A stretch of 64,000 bases of DNA from PALSA-612 sp963711315 (GCA_963711315.1 CAVQDQ010000003.1:372001-436000), one strand, 5' to 3'; shown: positions 30,704 to 39,087, counted from the stretch's first letter. Translations and numbers: made by a program. The notes: generated by a model not told the origin, from the sequence alone.

Positions 30704-31768
30704 GCGTCACGCTGCTCGTCGGTACGCGCAAGGGCCTCTTCCAGCTGCACTCGGACGACCGGCGCTCGTGGAAGCTGGAAGGGCCAACGCTCGAAGGCTG
30801 GGACGTCCTGCATGCGATCGTGGACGCCCGCGACGGCACGCTTTATACAGCGGCGAACACCTACCCCTACGGCGGGACCGTGCAGCGCTCCTCCGACATG
30901 GGCAAGACGTGGGAACGCGCCGAGGACATCGGGCTACCCGAGGAGTCCGGCCTGAAGCTCGAGAAGACGTGGCACGTACGGCCGGGACAGGAACCGGGCG
31001 AAGTCTGGCTCGGCGCGGCGCCGGGCGCGCTGCTTGCGCTCCACGGACGGCGGCAAGACGTTCGAGTCTGTCGCGAGCCTGACCCAGCACGAGACGCGCG
31101 ACCGCTGGGAGCCCGGCGCGGGTGGCATGTGCTGCCACTCGATCCAGCTCGACGCCGAGGATCCGAACCGGATGTACGTCGCAATCTCTGCCGCAGGCGC
31201 GTTCCGCACCGACGACGGCGCCGAGTCCTGGACGCCGATCAACAAGGACGTCGCCGCCGACTTCCACCCCGAGAAGTACCCCGAGGTCGGCCAGTGCGTC
31301 CACAAGCTGCTCGCGCACCCGGCAAAGTCGGAGCGGCTCTGGCAGCAGAACCACTGCGGCGTCTATCGCTCGGACGACCGAGGCGAGAACTGGGAGCGGC
31401 TCGACGGCAACGGCCTGCCCAGCGGCTTCGGCTTCCCGATCATGCTCCATCCACGTGATCCCGACACCGCCTGGGTGATCCCCGAGACGGCCGACCTCAA
31501 CCGCGTGACGGCCGACGGGCGCCTGGGCGTGTACCGCACGCGCGACGCCGGCGAGACCTGGGAGCTGACGGCGAACGGCCTCCCGGACCAAGCCTGGACT
31601 GGTGTGCTGCGCGAGGCGTCGTCGTTCGACTGGGCTGACCCGGTCGGCCTCTACTTCGGCACGCAGGGCGGCTCGGTGTGGGTATCGCCCAACGAGGGCG
31701 ACGAGTGGCTCGAGGCCGCGGCCAACCTTCCGCCGATCCTCTCCGTGGAGGCGCATTGGCAGGAGTGA
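30700..31768 (+). CDS. Asp-box (BNR/sialidase-like) beta-propeller protein, one frameshift
   Basis: About 355 residues when joined. No signal peptide, so cytosolic. Six Asp-box repeats are readable: RSSDMGKTW, RSTDGGKTF, RTDDGAESW, RSDDRGENW, RTRDAGETW and SPNEGDEW, as in WD40/YVTN/BNR-like repeat proteins and sialidase-fold propellers. The frame breaks at about 31030-31040 (CTGCTTGCG), consistent with one extra base. No sialidase catalytic pattern is evident. Translationally coupled to the CoA-transferase upstream and the MoaD-like gene downstream. Confidence 0.82.
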
Positions 31769-32019
31769 CCGTGCTCCTGCCCTCGATCCTCGCGGCCGAG
31801 GCGGGAGGGCAGGGTCGGTTCGAGCTCGAGGCGGAGAAGGTGGGCGACGCGCTGCGCGCGCTGCCCGTCGCGAACATGCTCTTCGACGAGCGCGGCGAAC
31901 TGCGCCGGCTCGTCAACGTGTACGTGGACGGCGTGGACATCCGAGGTGGGGATGGCGTCGAGTCGCCGCTTGCGGGCGGCGAAGAGCTGCGCGTCGTTCA
32001 AGCCGTCGCCGGCGGTTAG
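31765..32019 (+). CDS. MoaD/ThiS-family ubiquitin-like sulfur-carrier protein
   Basis: 84-residue beta-grasp protein ending in AVAGG, the C-terminal Gly-Gly that is adenylated and thiocarboxylated in MoaD, ThiS and CysO. Internal pattern VTVLLPSIL, LRRLVNVYVDGVDIRGGDG and L-AGGEELRVVQAV is typical of MoaD-like carriers. GTG 31765 overlaps the propeller stop by 4 nt; a TTG at 31756 is an alternative. No E1-like activating enzyme is nearby, so the pathway is unknown. The stop abuts the convergent nadA stop. Confidence 0.85.
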   Translation: MTVLLPSILAAEAGGQGRFELEAEKVGDALRALPVANMLFDERGELRRLVNVYVDGVDIRGGDGVESPLAGGEELRVVQAVAGG

Positions 32020-32955
32020 CTAGCCGATCGCCACCATTCGCTCGATGGCGAGCCGGGCCTTCGCCGCGATCTCCGGCTCCACCTCGACCTCGAACTTCCA
32101 GTCGCGCAGCGAGTCACGCAGCTTCTCGAGCGTGATCATCTTCATGTACTTGCAGATCGCGTCCTCGGAGACAGCCTCGAACGTCTTGCCTGGCACATCC
32201 TTCCGCAGCCGGTGGAGGATCCCCGTCTCCGTGGCGATGAGGAAGCGCTCCTTCGGCGACTCCTTCGCGAACTTGATCATGCTCTCGGTGCCGAGGATGT
32301 GCGTGTTCTCGTTGCCGAACGCCATGCACTGGCTCGCGCAGCCGCACTCGGGGTGGACGAGGAACTCGGCGTCGGGCGCATCCGCCTGCCAGCGCTCGAT
32401 GTCGGCCGGCCGGATGCCGGCGTGCACGTGGCACTCGCCCATCCAGATGTTGAGCTTGCGACCGGTTACCTTCTCCAGCCACACGCCGAGGTAGAGGTCG
32501 GGCAGGAAGAGGATCTCCTCGTCCTCGGGGACGGCGTCGATGATCGCCTTCGCGTTTCCCGAGGTGCAGCAGTAGTCGGATTCGGACTTCACCTCGGCTG
32601 TCGTATTCACGTAAGAAACGACGGTCGCGCCGGGGTGCTCCGCCTTCCACTCGCGCAGCTGGTCGGCCGTGATCGACGCGGCGAGCGAGCAGCCGGCATC
32701 GAGGTCGGGGATCAGTACGGTCTTCTCCGGCGAGAGGATCTTCGCCGTCTCGGCCATGAAGTGGACGCCGCAGAAGACGATCGCGGAGGCGTCCGTGTCT
32801 GCGGCTTCGCGCGAGAGGCCTAGCGAGTCGCCGACGTAGTCGGCCACGTCCTGCACCTCGGGCACCTGGTAGTTGTGGGCGAGGATGACGGCGTCGCGCT
32901 CGCGCGCCAGTGCCTTGACCTCGTCTTGCATTCGGCTGATCGTTTGCGTGGTCAC
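32020..32955 (-). CDS. nadA: Quinolinate synthase NadA
   Basis: [4Fe-4S] enzyme condensing iminoaspartate with dihydroxyacetone phosphate to quinolinate. 311 residues: ILAHNYQVPEVQDVADYVGDSL, IVFCGVHFMAETAKIL, PDLDAGCSLA, SDYCCTSGNA, GECHVHAG and HPECGCASQC, supplying the three cluster cysteines. Third gene of nadB-nadC-nadA; overlaps nadC by 4 nt. Regulated together with nadB, probably by the divergent NrtR. Confidence 0.95.
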   Translation of the reverse strand: MTTQTISRMQDEVKALARERDAVILAHNYQVPEVQDVADYVGDSLGLSREAADTDASAIVFCGVHFMAETAKILSPEKTVLIPDLDAGCSLAASITADQLREWKAEHPGATVVSYVNTTAEVKSESDYCCTSGNAKAIIDAVPEDEEILFLPDLYLGVWLEKVTGRKLNIWMGECHVHAGIRPADIERWQADAPDAEFLVHPECGCASQCMAFGNENTHILGTESMIKFAKESPKERFLIATETGILHRLRKDVPGKTFEAVSEDAICKYMKMITLEKLRDSLRDWKFEVEVEPEIAAKARLAIERMVAIG

Positions 32956-33764
32956 GGGAGCACCTCCAGAGAGACGTCGAGCGAGCGGGTGGAATGGGTG
33001 AGCGCGCCGACGGAGATGAAGTCGACTCCGGTCTCTGCGATCGCGCGCACGGTGTCGAGATTCACGCCACCCGAGGCTTCGAGCTTTGCGCGGCCGGCAA
33101 CCAAGGTGACTGCCTCGCGCAGCTCGTCGATGGACATGTTGTCGAGCAGGATCGCGTCGGCGCCGGCGTCGACAGCCTCGCGCACCTGCTCCAGCGTCTC
33201 GGCCTCCACCTCCACTGGCAGATCCGTAGCGGTGCGCAGGTTGGCGATCGCGGTCGCGACGCCGCCCGTCAGCCGCAGGTGGTTGTCCTTCACGAGCACG
33301 CCGTCGTCGAGGCCGAAGCGGTGGTTCGTGCCACCACCAATCGCGACGGCGTGCTTCTCGAGAGCACGGAGGCCGGGTGTGGTCTTGCGCGTGTCGAGGA
33401 TGGTGGCGCCGGTGCCCTCGACCGCGTCGACGTAGCGGCGGGTGAGCGTGGCGATGCCCGAGAGCCTGCCGATGAGATTGAGCGCCAGCCGCTCGCCGGT
33501 GAGCACGCCACGGGCGGTGCCCTCGACCTCAGCGATCGGGCCACGATCGACCGACGCGCCTTCAGGCGCCAGCGGCTCGAAGCCGACGCCGAGCTCGGCG
33601 AACACCGCCGCCGCGGCCTCCAGGCCGCAGACGATTCCCGGCTCCTTCGCGAGCACGACGGCCTTGCAGGTCGCGTCCTCGTCGATCAGCGCGAGCGTCG
33701 TCACGTCTCCGCTGCCGACGTCCTCGGCCAGCCAGGCGCTCGTGTCGGGGAGCGTCAGTGCCAT
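32952..33764 (-). CDS. nadC: Nicotinate-nucleotide pyrophosphorylase (quinolinate phosphoribosyltransferase)
   Basis: Converts quinolinate and PRPP to nicotinate mononucleotide. 270 residues: N-terminal EDVGSGDVTTLAL, ERLALNLIGRLSGIAT, DTRKTTPGLRALEKHAV, GGGTNHRFGLDDGVLVKDNHL and EASGGVNL with substrate-binding Arg, Lys and His residues. Overlaps nadB by 10 nt. Confidence 0.95.
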   Translation of the reverse strand: MALTLPDTSAWLAEDVGSGDVTTLALIDEDATCKAVVLAKEPGIVCGLEAAAAVFAELGVGFEPLAPEGASVDRGPIAEVEGTARGVLTGERLALNLIGRLSGIATLTRRYVDAVEGTGATILDTRKTTPGLRALEKHAVAIGGGTNHRFGLDDGVLVKDNHLRLTGGVATAIANLRTATDLPVEVEAETLEQVREAVDAGADAILLDNMSIDELREAVTLVAGRAKLEASGGVNLDTVRAIAETGVDFISVGALTHSTRSLDVSLEVLP

Positions 33765-35164
33765 CGCTCGAACGACACTTCCTCGGCCGGGCCGACGATG
33801 CTGTGAGCAGCGAAGCGCTCCTCCTCGAACGGGAAATCGGCTCGGAAGTGACCGCCGCGGCTCTCCTCACGGGCGAGCGCGCTACGCGCGATCAGGCGGG
33901 CGGGGAGATGCGGCGACTCGATCAGACGGCGCAGGCCGGCGGCGTCGCGCACGAGCCCGGCGTCGCGCCACATCGCGCTCTGCAACTCGAGCATCACCTC
34001 ATTGGGGTCAGTCTCAGTGTCTGACCCTGGGTCTGGCACCTTGACATGGCTGTTTGGGGCGTCGGAAAGGGCGGCGAGGGCGGCGCGGCGGCCGAAGACC
34101 AGGCATTCGAGCAGGGAGTTCGACGCGAGGCGGTTGGCGCCGTGGACGCCGGTGCAGGCGCACTCGCCGGCGGCGTACAGGCCGGCCACATCCGTGCGGC
34201 CTTGAAGATCCGTGACGATGCCGCCCATCGTGTAGTGAGCCGCGGGCGAGACGGGGATCGGCTCGAGAGCTGGATCGAAGCCCTCCCGCTGGAGCGCGTC
34301 CATGAGTGACGGGAAGCGGCCGCGGTCGATACGGCGCAGGTCGAGCAGCGCCGTCCCTCGTTCGCCGACGGCGCGGGCCACCACATCGCGCGGCGCGAGC
34401 TCGTCGGTGAAACGGTGGCCCTCGGCGTCGACGAGCACGGCCCCTTCCCCGCGCAGCGCCTCGCTGAGGAGGAGCCCGTTCTCGGCCAGCACCGTGGGGT
34501 GGAACTGCATGAACTCGAGGTCGGCAAGCCGCGCGCCCACGCGAAACGCCATCGCCATGCCGTCGCCGGTGGCCCCGGGCGGGTTGGTCGTGCGCTCCCA
34601 GAGTGATGCGGCGCCGCCCGTGGCGATCAGCGTCGTCCGCGCCTCGATCACGCGCCGCTCGGTGACGACGCCGGCGCAAAGACCTCCCTGCGCCGAGATC
34701 GCGCGCACCGACTCGCCCTCGGAGACGCGAATACGTGGGTGCTCGAGCACGCGGTCGACCAGCACGCGGAGAATCTCCTTGCCGGTGGCGGCTCCTGCCA
34801 CGTGGAGCACACGCCGCCGCGAGTGCCCGCCTTCGAGGCCCGGCTCCGGATCGAACGGCACCCCGAGCTCACTCAGGTCGGCCACACGTGCCGGTGCCTC
34901 CTTGACGAGCGCCCGGACGGCGCTCTCGCGGCATACGCCGCGTCCGGCACGCAACGTGTCTTCCGCGTGCAGCTCCGGACTGTCGTCGGCCGCAGTAGCC
35001 GCCGCCACTCCACCTTGCGCGAGATAGCTGGCGGACGATCGCAGCGGCCCCTTGGACAGCAAGAGCACGTCCGCCTCGTCGCCGACGCAGAGTGCCGCGT
35101 AGAGACCCGCGATGCCGCCGCCGATGACGGCGAGATCGCAGCGGGTGGTTGGCTCTCGAGTCAC
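33755..35164 (-). CDS. nadB: L-aspartate oxidase NadB with a small palindromic insertion
   Basis: FAD enzyme oxidising aspartate to iminoaspartate. 469 residues: FAD dinucleotide motif IGGGIAGLYAAL (14-25), SSASYLAQGGVAAA, GEGAVLVDAEGHRFTDELAPRDVVARA, PAAHYTMGGI, GVHGANRLASNSLLE. Between FGRRAALAALSDAP and NEVMLELQSAMWRDAG there is an in-frame insertion of about 17 residues (VPDPGSDTETDP and flanks) encoded by a REP-like inverted repeat. The GTG at 35164 directly borders the NrtR operator region. First gene of the operon. Confidence 0.95.
   Translation of the reverse strand: MTREPTTRCDLAVIGGGIAGLYAALCVGDEADVLLLSKGPLRSSASYLAQGGVAAATAADDSPELHAEDTLRAGRGVCRESAVRALVKEAPARVADLSELGVPFDPEPGLEGGHSRRRVLHVAGAATGKEILRVLVDRVLEHPRIRVSEGESVRAISAQGGLCAGVVTERRVIEARTTLIATGGAASLWERTTNPPGATGDGMAMAFRVGARLADLEFMQFHPTVLAENGLLLSEALRGEGAVLVDAEGHRFTDELAPRDVVARAVGERGTALLDLRRIDRGRFPSLMDALQREGFDPALEPIPVSPAAHYTMGGIVTDLQGRTDVAGLYAAGECACTGVHGANRLASNSLLECLVFGRRAALAALSDAPNSHVKVPDPGSDTETDPNEVMLELQSAMWRDAGLVRDAAGLRRLIESPHLPARLIARSALAREESRGGHFRADFPFEEERFAAHSIVGPAEEVSFERWH
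34005..34039. repeat. REP-like palindrome inside nadB
   Basis: GGGTCAG (34005-34011) and CTGACCC (34021-34027) form a perfect 7-bp inverted repeat. A second imperfect one, GTGTCTGACCC (34017-34027) against GGGTCTGGCAC (34029-34039), matches at 8 of 11 positions. Together they look like a small REP or nested palindromic element. It preserves the nadB reading frame. Only one copy was found in this window. Confidence 0.6.
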
Positions 35165-35171
35165 TGTGCTA

Positions 35172-35194
35172 GTTTTAGCCTCTGAGGCGATAAC
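35172..35194. promoter_or_regulatory. Putative NrtR operator between nadB and nrtR
   Basis: An 11-bp inverted repeat with a 1-bp centre: GTTTTAGCCTC (35172-35182) and GAGGCGATAAC (35184-35194), matching at 9 of 11 positions. It fills most of the 32-bp gap between the two divergent start codons and overlaps a candidate -10 box TAGTTT (35170-35175) for nrtR. Position and symmetry fit an operator for the adjacent NrtR-like regulator controlling both transcripts. Confidence 0.65.
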
Positions 35195-35196
35195 CT

Positions 35197-35889
35197 GTGA
35201 ACGAGTCTAGCAGAGTCACGCCGGCCCAGACAGCGCTCGCCGTTGTCCTCCAGGTTCGCTCGGGCGTCCTGCAGGCGCTCGTCTGGCAGCGCGCCATGGA
35301 GCCGTTCGCCGACGCCTGGTCGCTCCCGGGGGGCTACCTCGAGCCGGGAGAGACGCTGGAGCAGTCGATCCGCCGCCACCTGGCCGTCAAGGTCGACGTC
35401 CGCGAGCTCTCCCACCTCGAGCAGCTGGTGACGCTGAGCGACCCCGACCGGAACCCACGCCGGTGGGAGCTCGCAACGGCGTATCTCGGGCTGGTGCCGT
35501 CGAATCTGGATCCGGCAGTGCCGGAGGACACGGAGTGGCACCCCGTCGGCGCGCTCCCGCAGATGGCGTTCGATCACGAAGCTATCGCGATCGCCGGCCG
35601 CGACCGCCTGCGGGCGAAGCTCTCCTACACGAACCTCGGCTTCGCGCTCGCGCCGCCGACGTTCACGATCTCGGAGCTCCGCGACCTCTACACGGCCGCG
35701 CTCGGGCATGACGTCTCCCCCACCAACCTCAAGCGCGTGCTCCTGCGCCGCGGCGTCCTCGAGCGGACGGGCACTCAGCGCTCGCCAGGGCCGGCGGGCG
35801 GACGCCCGGCCGAGCTCTATCGCTTCCGCACGCCCCGCCTGGAGATCACGGATCAGTTCGCAGTGCTCAGGCCGCCACCGGTAACGTGA
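35197..35889 (+). CDS. nrtR: NrtR-type Nudix-related transcriptional regulator of NAD metabolism
   Basis: 230-residue fusion of a Nudix-like domain and a C-terminal winged helix. The N-terminal half (ALAVVLQVRSGVLQALVWQR, WSLPGGYLEPGETLEQSIRRHL) resembles a Nudix box, but the REUXEE part is degenerate (QSIRRHLAVKVDV), suggesting a sensor rather than a hydrolase. The C-terminal LGFALAPPTFTISELRDLYTAAL to PTNLKRVLLRRGVL and GRPAELYRF is the NrtR wHTH. Divergence from nadBCA and the palindrome between them support repression of NAD synthesis with ADP-ribose or a related NAD product as ligand, as known for the family. Confidence 0.9.
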   Translation: MNESSRVTPAQTALAVVLQVRSGVLQALVWQRAMEPFADAWSLPGGYLEPGETLEQSIRRHLAVKVDVRELSHLEQLVTLSDPDRNPRRWELATAYLGLVPSNLDPAVPEDTEWHPVGALPQMAFDHEAIAIAGRDRLRAKLSYTNLGFALAPPTFTISELRDLYTAALGHDVSPTNLKRVLLRRGVLERTGTQRSPGPAGGRPAELYRFRTPRLEITDQFAVLRPPPVT

Positions 35890-35915
35890 CGCTCGATCCG
35901 TCTGAAAGGAGCCCA

Positions 35916-36287
35916 GTGAAACGCATCGTTCCTTTGACAGTCATTTCGCTCGCCGTAGCACTCGCTGTCGCGGCAGCCGTGCTCGGCGCAACAGTCCTCA
36001 GCGATCCGACCAGCCCCACGAGTCTCGCCTACGCGAAGAAGGCCCTGACCGCGACGGCCGGCTCGGTCACGATCCGTGCGAAGAACATGTCGCCGGCGCT
36101 GATGCACAACATCGCCCTGCGCAAGGGTGTGGGCGCAAAGGGCAAGACGCTCGTGAGGGGCAAGATCGTCGGCAAGGGCGGCGTCTCGAAGATTACGGCC
36201 AAGCTCGCCAAGGGGAAGTACCGGTTCTTCTGCACCGTCCCCGGCCATGAGGCCGGCGGCATGTGGGGGATTCTCACGGTCAAGTGA
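35916..36287 (+). CDS. Exported cupredoxin (plastocyanin/azurin-like)
   Basis: 123-residue type-1 copper protein. GTG 35916 is preceded by AAAGGAG. N-terminal signal or anchor helix (LTVISLAVALAVAAAVLGATV). Copper ligands are readable: His64 in MHN, and Cys106, His111 and Met116 in FFCTVPGHEAGGMWG, the C-x4-H-x4-M arrangement of blue copper proteins. Probably an extracytoplasmic electron carrier. Overlaps the M28 peptidase as GTGA. Confidence 0.9.
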   Translation: MKRIVPLTVISLAVALAVAAAVLGATVLSDPTSPTSLAYAKKALTATAGSVTIRAKNMSPALMHNIALRKGVGAKGKTLVRGKIVGKGGVSKITAKLAKGKYRFFCTVPGHEAGGMWGILTVK

Positions 36288-37111
36288 TCGGCGCCTGGGG
36301 GCCCGTAGCGGCGCTGGCCGCGCTCGTTTTCGTCGCTACGGCCCCCGCGCCCACGGTCGATCGTGTGGACGAGGATGCGGCCTGGTCGCGGCTCGTACGC
36401 CAGGTGCAACTCGGACCGCGGCCCGCCGGGTCGCCCCAATCGAGGAAGCTCGCTGGACAGCTGCGAAAGGAGCTGCCCCATGGTTCGTTCCAGGCCGTGC
36501 CGGGCGGGCTGCGCAACGTCGTCGGCTTCGTGCCCGGCCGCGATCCCACGCGGACAGTGGTCGTCGGCGCCCACTACGACACGAAGGATCTGCCCGGCTT
36601 TGTCGGTGCGAACGACGGCGCGGGCGGCACGGCACTGGTGGTGGAGCTCGCCCGAAGCATCGAGCCCAAACAGCTTCGTCCATCGATCGACTTCATTCTC
36701 TTCGACGGCGAGGAGTCGCCGGACGACAACCAGGATTTCCTGAAGACCGGCCTTCGCGGCAGCAAGGTGGCAGCGCCTGGGTACAGGAACGCCGAGGCGA
36801 TGATCCTGCTCGACTTCGTCGCAGACCGAGATCTCTCGCTGCCACGAGAGGCCTTCTCGAATCGCGCGCTGTGGCAGAAACTCCGGGCGGCAGCGCGCCG
36901 TGTGGGCGCGGCCGCCGTGTTCCCCTCGGACACGCAGCCACCGGTGCTCGACGACCACATTCCGTTCCGGCAGCGTGGCGTTCGTTCGATCGACCTCATC
37001 GACTTCGACTACGCCTGCTGGCACCAGACGTGCGACAACCTCTCGCAGGTGTCGAAGCGCAGCCTCGACGCGGTGGGCGAGACGGTGTACGAGCTACTAC
37101 GGAGCTTCTAG
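36284..37111 (+). CDS. M28-family zinc peptidase
   Basis: 275 residues from GTG 36284 (GTGA overlap with the cupredoxin); an in-frame ATG at 36263 would run into that gene. N-terminal hydrophobic segment (WGPVAALAALVFVATAPAP) indicates export. M28 metal ligands: GAHYDTK (His97), NDGAGG (Asp111), DGEES (Glu143-144) and WHQTCDN near the C-terminus. Related to glutaminyl-peptide cyclotransferase-like and aminopeptidase-like M28 proteins; the activity is not settled. Converges on and overlaps the arsC-like gene by 15 nt. Confidence 0.85.
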   Translation: MIGAWGPVAALAALVFVATAPAPTVDRVDEDAAWSRLVRQVQLGPRPAGSPQSRKLAGQLRKELPHGSFQAVPGGLRNVVGFVPGRDPTRTVVVGAHYDTKDLPGFVGANDGAGGTALVVELARSIEPKQLRPSIDFILFDGEESPDDNQDFLKTGLRGSKVAAPGYRNAEAMILLDFVADRDLSLPREAFSNRALWQKLRAAARRVGAAAVFPSDTQPPVLDDHIPFRQRGVRSIDLIDFDYACWHQTCDNLSQVSKRSLDAVGETVYELLRSF

Positions 37112-37471
37112 CAGGCCGGCAATCCGGCGCCGGATGTCGTCGCGGATCACGCGGACGTCCTCGATCGGCAGTCCAACCGGGTCGCGCAGCTCCCAGTCGA
37201 GGTAGCGCTTGCCCGGAAGAACGGGACACGCGTCGCCGCAACCCATCGTCACCACGACGTCCGCCCATTCGACGTCTTCCTGGGTGATCCCGCGCGGGAC
37301 GCGACCACTCAGGTCTATGCCGAGCTCGCACATGGCCTCGACTACCACGGGGTGCAGCTCAGCCTCGGGCCGCGATCCCGCCGAGCGCGCCTCGAGCCCC
37401 GCCTGCTTCGCGAACGCCTCCGCCATCTGCGAGCGGCCGGCATTGCCGATGCAAACGAAGTAGACGTTCAA
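37097..37471 (-). CDS. Low-molecular-weight phosphatase / arsenate reductase ArsC family
   Basis: 124 residues with the P-loop CIGNAGRSQ (Cys7-x5-Arg13), SAGSRPEAELHPVVVEAM, and VVTMGCGDACPVLPGKRYLDWEL carrying further cysteines in the position of redox Cys in thioredoxin- or mycothiol-coupled arsenate reductases. No arsR, acr3 or arsM is nearby, so arsenate reduction is likely but not shown by context. Overlaps the aldolase-fusion gene by 4 nt. Confidence 0.82.
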   Translation of the reverse strand: MNVYFVCIGNAGRSQMAEAFAKQAGLEARSAGSRPEAELHPVVVEAMCELGIDLSGRVPRGITQEDVEWADVVVTMGCGDACPVLPGKRYLDWELRDPVGLPIEDVRVIRDDIRRRIAGLLEAP

Positions 37472-38574
37472 CTCATCGGGATCTCGGCGAGGACGCGAGG
37501 CTCGATGCGATCGAGGATCTCATCGAGGCTCGGCCCGGTGACGGTGATGCCGTGGTTGCGCAGGCCGACGATCGCGTTGTCGGGATCGTCCTCGGCACGT
37601 ACGAGATCGGCGACTGCGCGGGCGAGCTCCTCCGTGCCACACGGGTAGTTCACGTCCGTCGCGTCGATCCCGTCCACCCACGCGTGCACGTGGACGATGG
37701 CGCCGACACCCGGATGCTCCTGGTAGATCATCCAGTGCTCGATCGCGTCGACGGACACGCGCCGCGGCTCTACGCCAGGGGGCACGCTGAGCACCATGCG
37801 ACCGTTCGCGATGTCGTAATCCGAGACGAGCAGGACGTCGCGGCCCGGGATGTCGAGCTTGGTCTTGTCTACACCGCTGGCGCTCATCCAGAAACGGTCG
37901 GCGTCCTTGCGGGCGGAGAGGTTGCCGTACGAAAGCCCGCCGATGCCGTAGAGCCGCTTCACGTGGCGCAGCTCGCGCTCGGTGAGGAGATCCTCGATCG
38001 GGAACGGGTTGGGCAGCAGGTTGAGCGCACCGAGCCGGACGCCGGCGTCGCGGATCGACTCGGTGATCTCGTCGCCCTCCCACAGCTCGGGCTCGAGGTC
38101 GGTGCGGAACTCGTTGTCGATGATCAGGCGGGAGCTGGCGAGCGGCACGAGCCGCTCGATGACGTTCCTCGCGAGCTCCTCCTCGGAGCCTCCGACGACG
38201 CCGTAGTGGCCGCGCTCCATCGTCGTGAACCACGCGCCCTCGCCGGGCACGTAGTCGAGGACGAGATTCGCGAGCGCGCGCAGCAGCATCGGGTAATCGG
38301 CGCGCAGCGACTCCTCGATCGGCTCCGGATGCTCGGATCGCTCGAAGACCGCAAGCACGTACGTGCCGCGAGCTCCGCGCCGGAACGGCTTCGCGTCGTC
38401 GGGCTCAACGAGGCTGAGCACGAGATTTGCCTCCCGCGGGTCCCCGCCGCCGAAGTTGAAGCCCGCCTGCTCGAGCTCCTTGCCGAGCAATCGTGCGAAG
38501 CGGTCGAGTGACTCGCTCTTCGCCTCGCCGAAGAACGCGTACTGCATGGGGCTCGGGTCCTGTGACACGCCCAC
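37468..38574 (-). CDS. Class II aldolase/adducin-domain protein with a long N-terminal extension
   Basis: 368 residues from GTG 38574 (TAGTG overlap with the copD-like stop; ATG 38547 is an alternative). Residues after about 185 form a class II aldolase fold: GGLSYGNLSARKD, SASGVDKTKLD, zinc-type histidines in IVHVHAWVDG, and GLRNHGITVTGPSLDEIL. The first 185 residues (MQYAFFGEAKSESLDRFARL onward) match no domain I can name. Substrate unknown. Confidence 0.8.
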   Translation of the reverse strand: MGVSQDPSPMQYAFFGEAKSESLDRFARLLGKELEQAGFNFGGGDPREANLVLSLVEPDDAKPFRRGARGTYVLAVFERSEHPEPIEESLRADYPMLLRALANLVLDYVPGEGAWFTTMERGHYGVVGGSEEELARNVIERLVPLASSRLIIDNEFRTDLEPELWEGDEITESIRDAGVRLGALNLLPNPFPIEDLLTERELRHVKRLYGIGGLSYGNLSARKDADRFWMSASGVDKTKLDIPGRDVLLVSDYDIANGRMVLSVPPGVEPRRVSVDAIEHWMIYQEHPGVGAIVHVHAWVDGIDATDVNYPCGTEELARAVADLVRAEDDPDNAIVGLRNHGITVTGPSLDEILDRIEPRVLAEIPMS

Positions 38575-39032
38575 TACGATAAATGGCCGAGCGCGGCGCC
38601 GAGCACCGGCACCGTCAGCGTGAGTCCCAGATTCGCCCACCCGACGACGACGAGCGGCCTGCGGATCGTCTGAGGACGCCCTTCGCGGATCTGCTGCGCG
38701 AGTCTCGGGCCGAGCACGAAGTCGTGGACGATCGCGCCGGCGATGAGTAGGCCGACGGAGGCGACCTTGACGACGAGCACCGTGTCGAAGTCGCTGCCGG
38801 CATCGTCGAATGCGCCGTCAGCAATCGCCAGCTGGATGCCGCTGAAGACGGCGACGGCCATCGCGCTCCATCCGAACAGCCGCCAGCCCCGGCCCAGCTC
38901 GCGGAGGGCTTGCGCCCGCGTCTCCCCGGGCAGCGTGCGCGCGAGCGGCACGGCCACGAAGACGAGGATGATCGTGCCGCCGACCCACACCGAGGCCGCG
39001 AGTACGTGCGCGGCAAGGAAAACGACGTCCAC
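38574..39032 (-). CDS. CopD-family four-helix membrane protein
   Basis: 152-residue integral-membrane protein with four hydrophobic helices: VVFLAAHVLAASVWVGGTIILVFVAV (His8 and the W-V-G-G motif), FGWSAMAVAVFSGIQLAIA, TVLVVKVASVGLLIAGAIVHDF, and LVVVGWANLGLTLTVPVLGAAL. This resembles CopD or related copper/heme membrane domains. GTG start 39032, apparently leaderless after TAGCGT. Coupled to the aldolase-fusion gene. Confidence 0.75.
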   Translation of the reverse strand: MDVVFLAAHVLAASVWVGGTIILVFVAVPLARTLPGETRAQALRELGRGWRLFGWSAMAVAVFSGIQLAIADGAFDDAGSDFDTVLVVKVASVGLLIAGAIVHDFVLGPRLAQQIREGRPQTIRRPLVVVGWANLGLTLTVPVLGAALGHLS

Positions 39033-39087
39033 TGCCGATAAACGCTATGCGATGCGCGCGCGGCGCTTATCCGGCACCATCTGGCAC

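Noticed and set aside
30700..31768. Calling the Asp-box protein a true sialidase
   Set aside because: Only the Asp-box repeats are present; the sialidase Arg triad and FRIP motif are not visible and there is no signal peptide.
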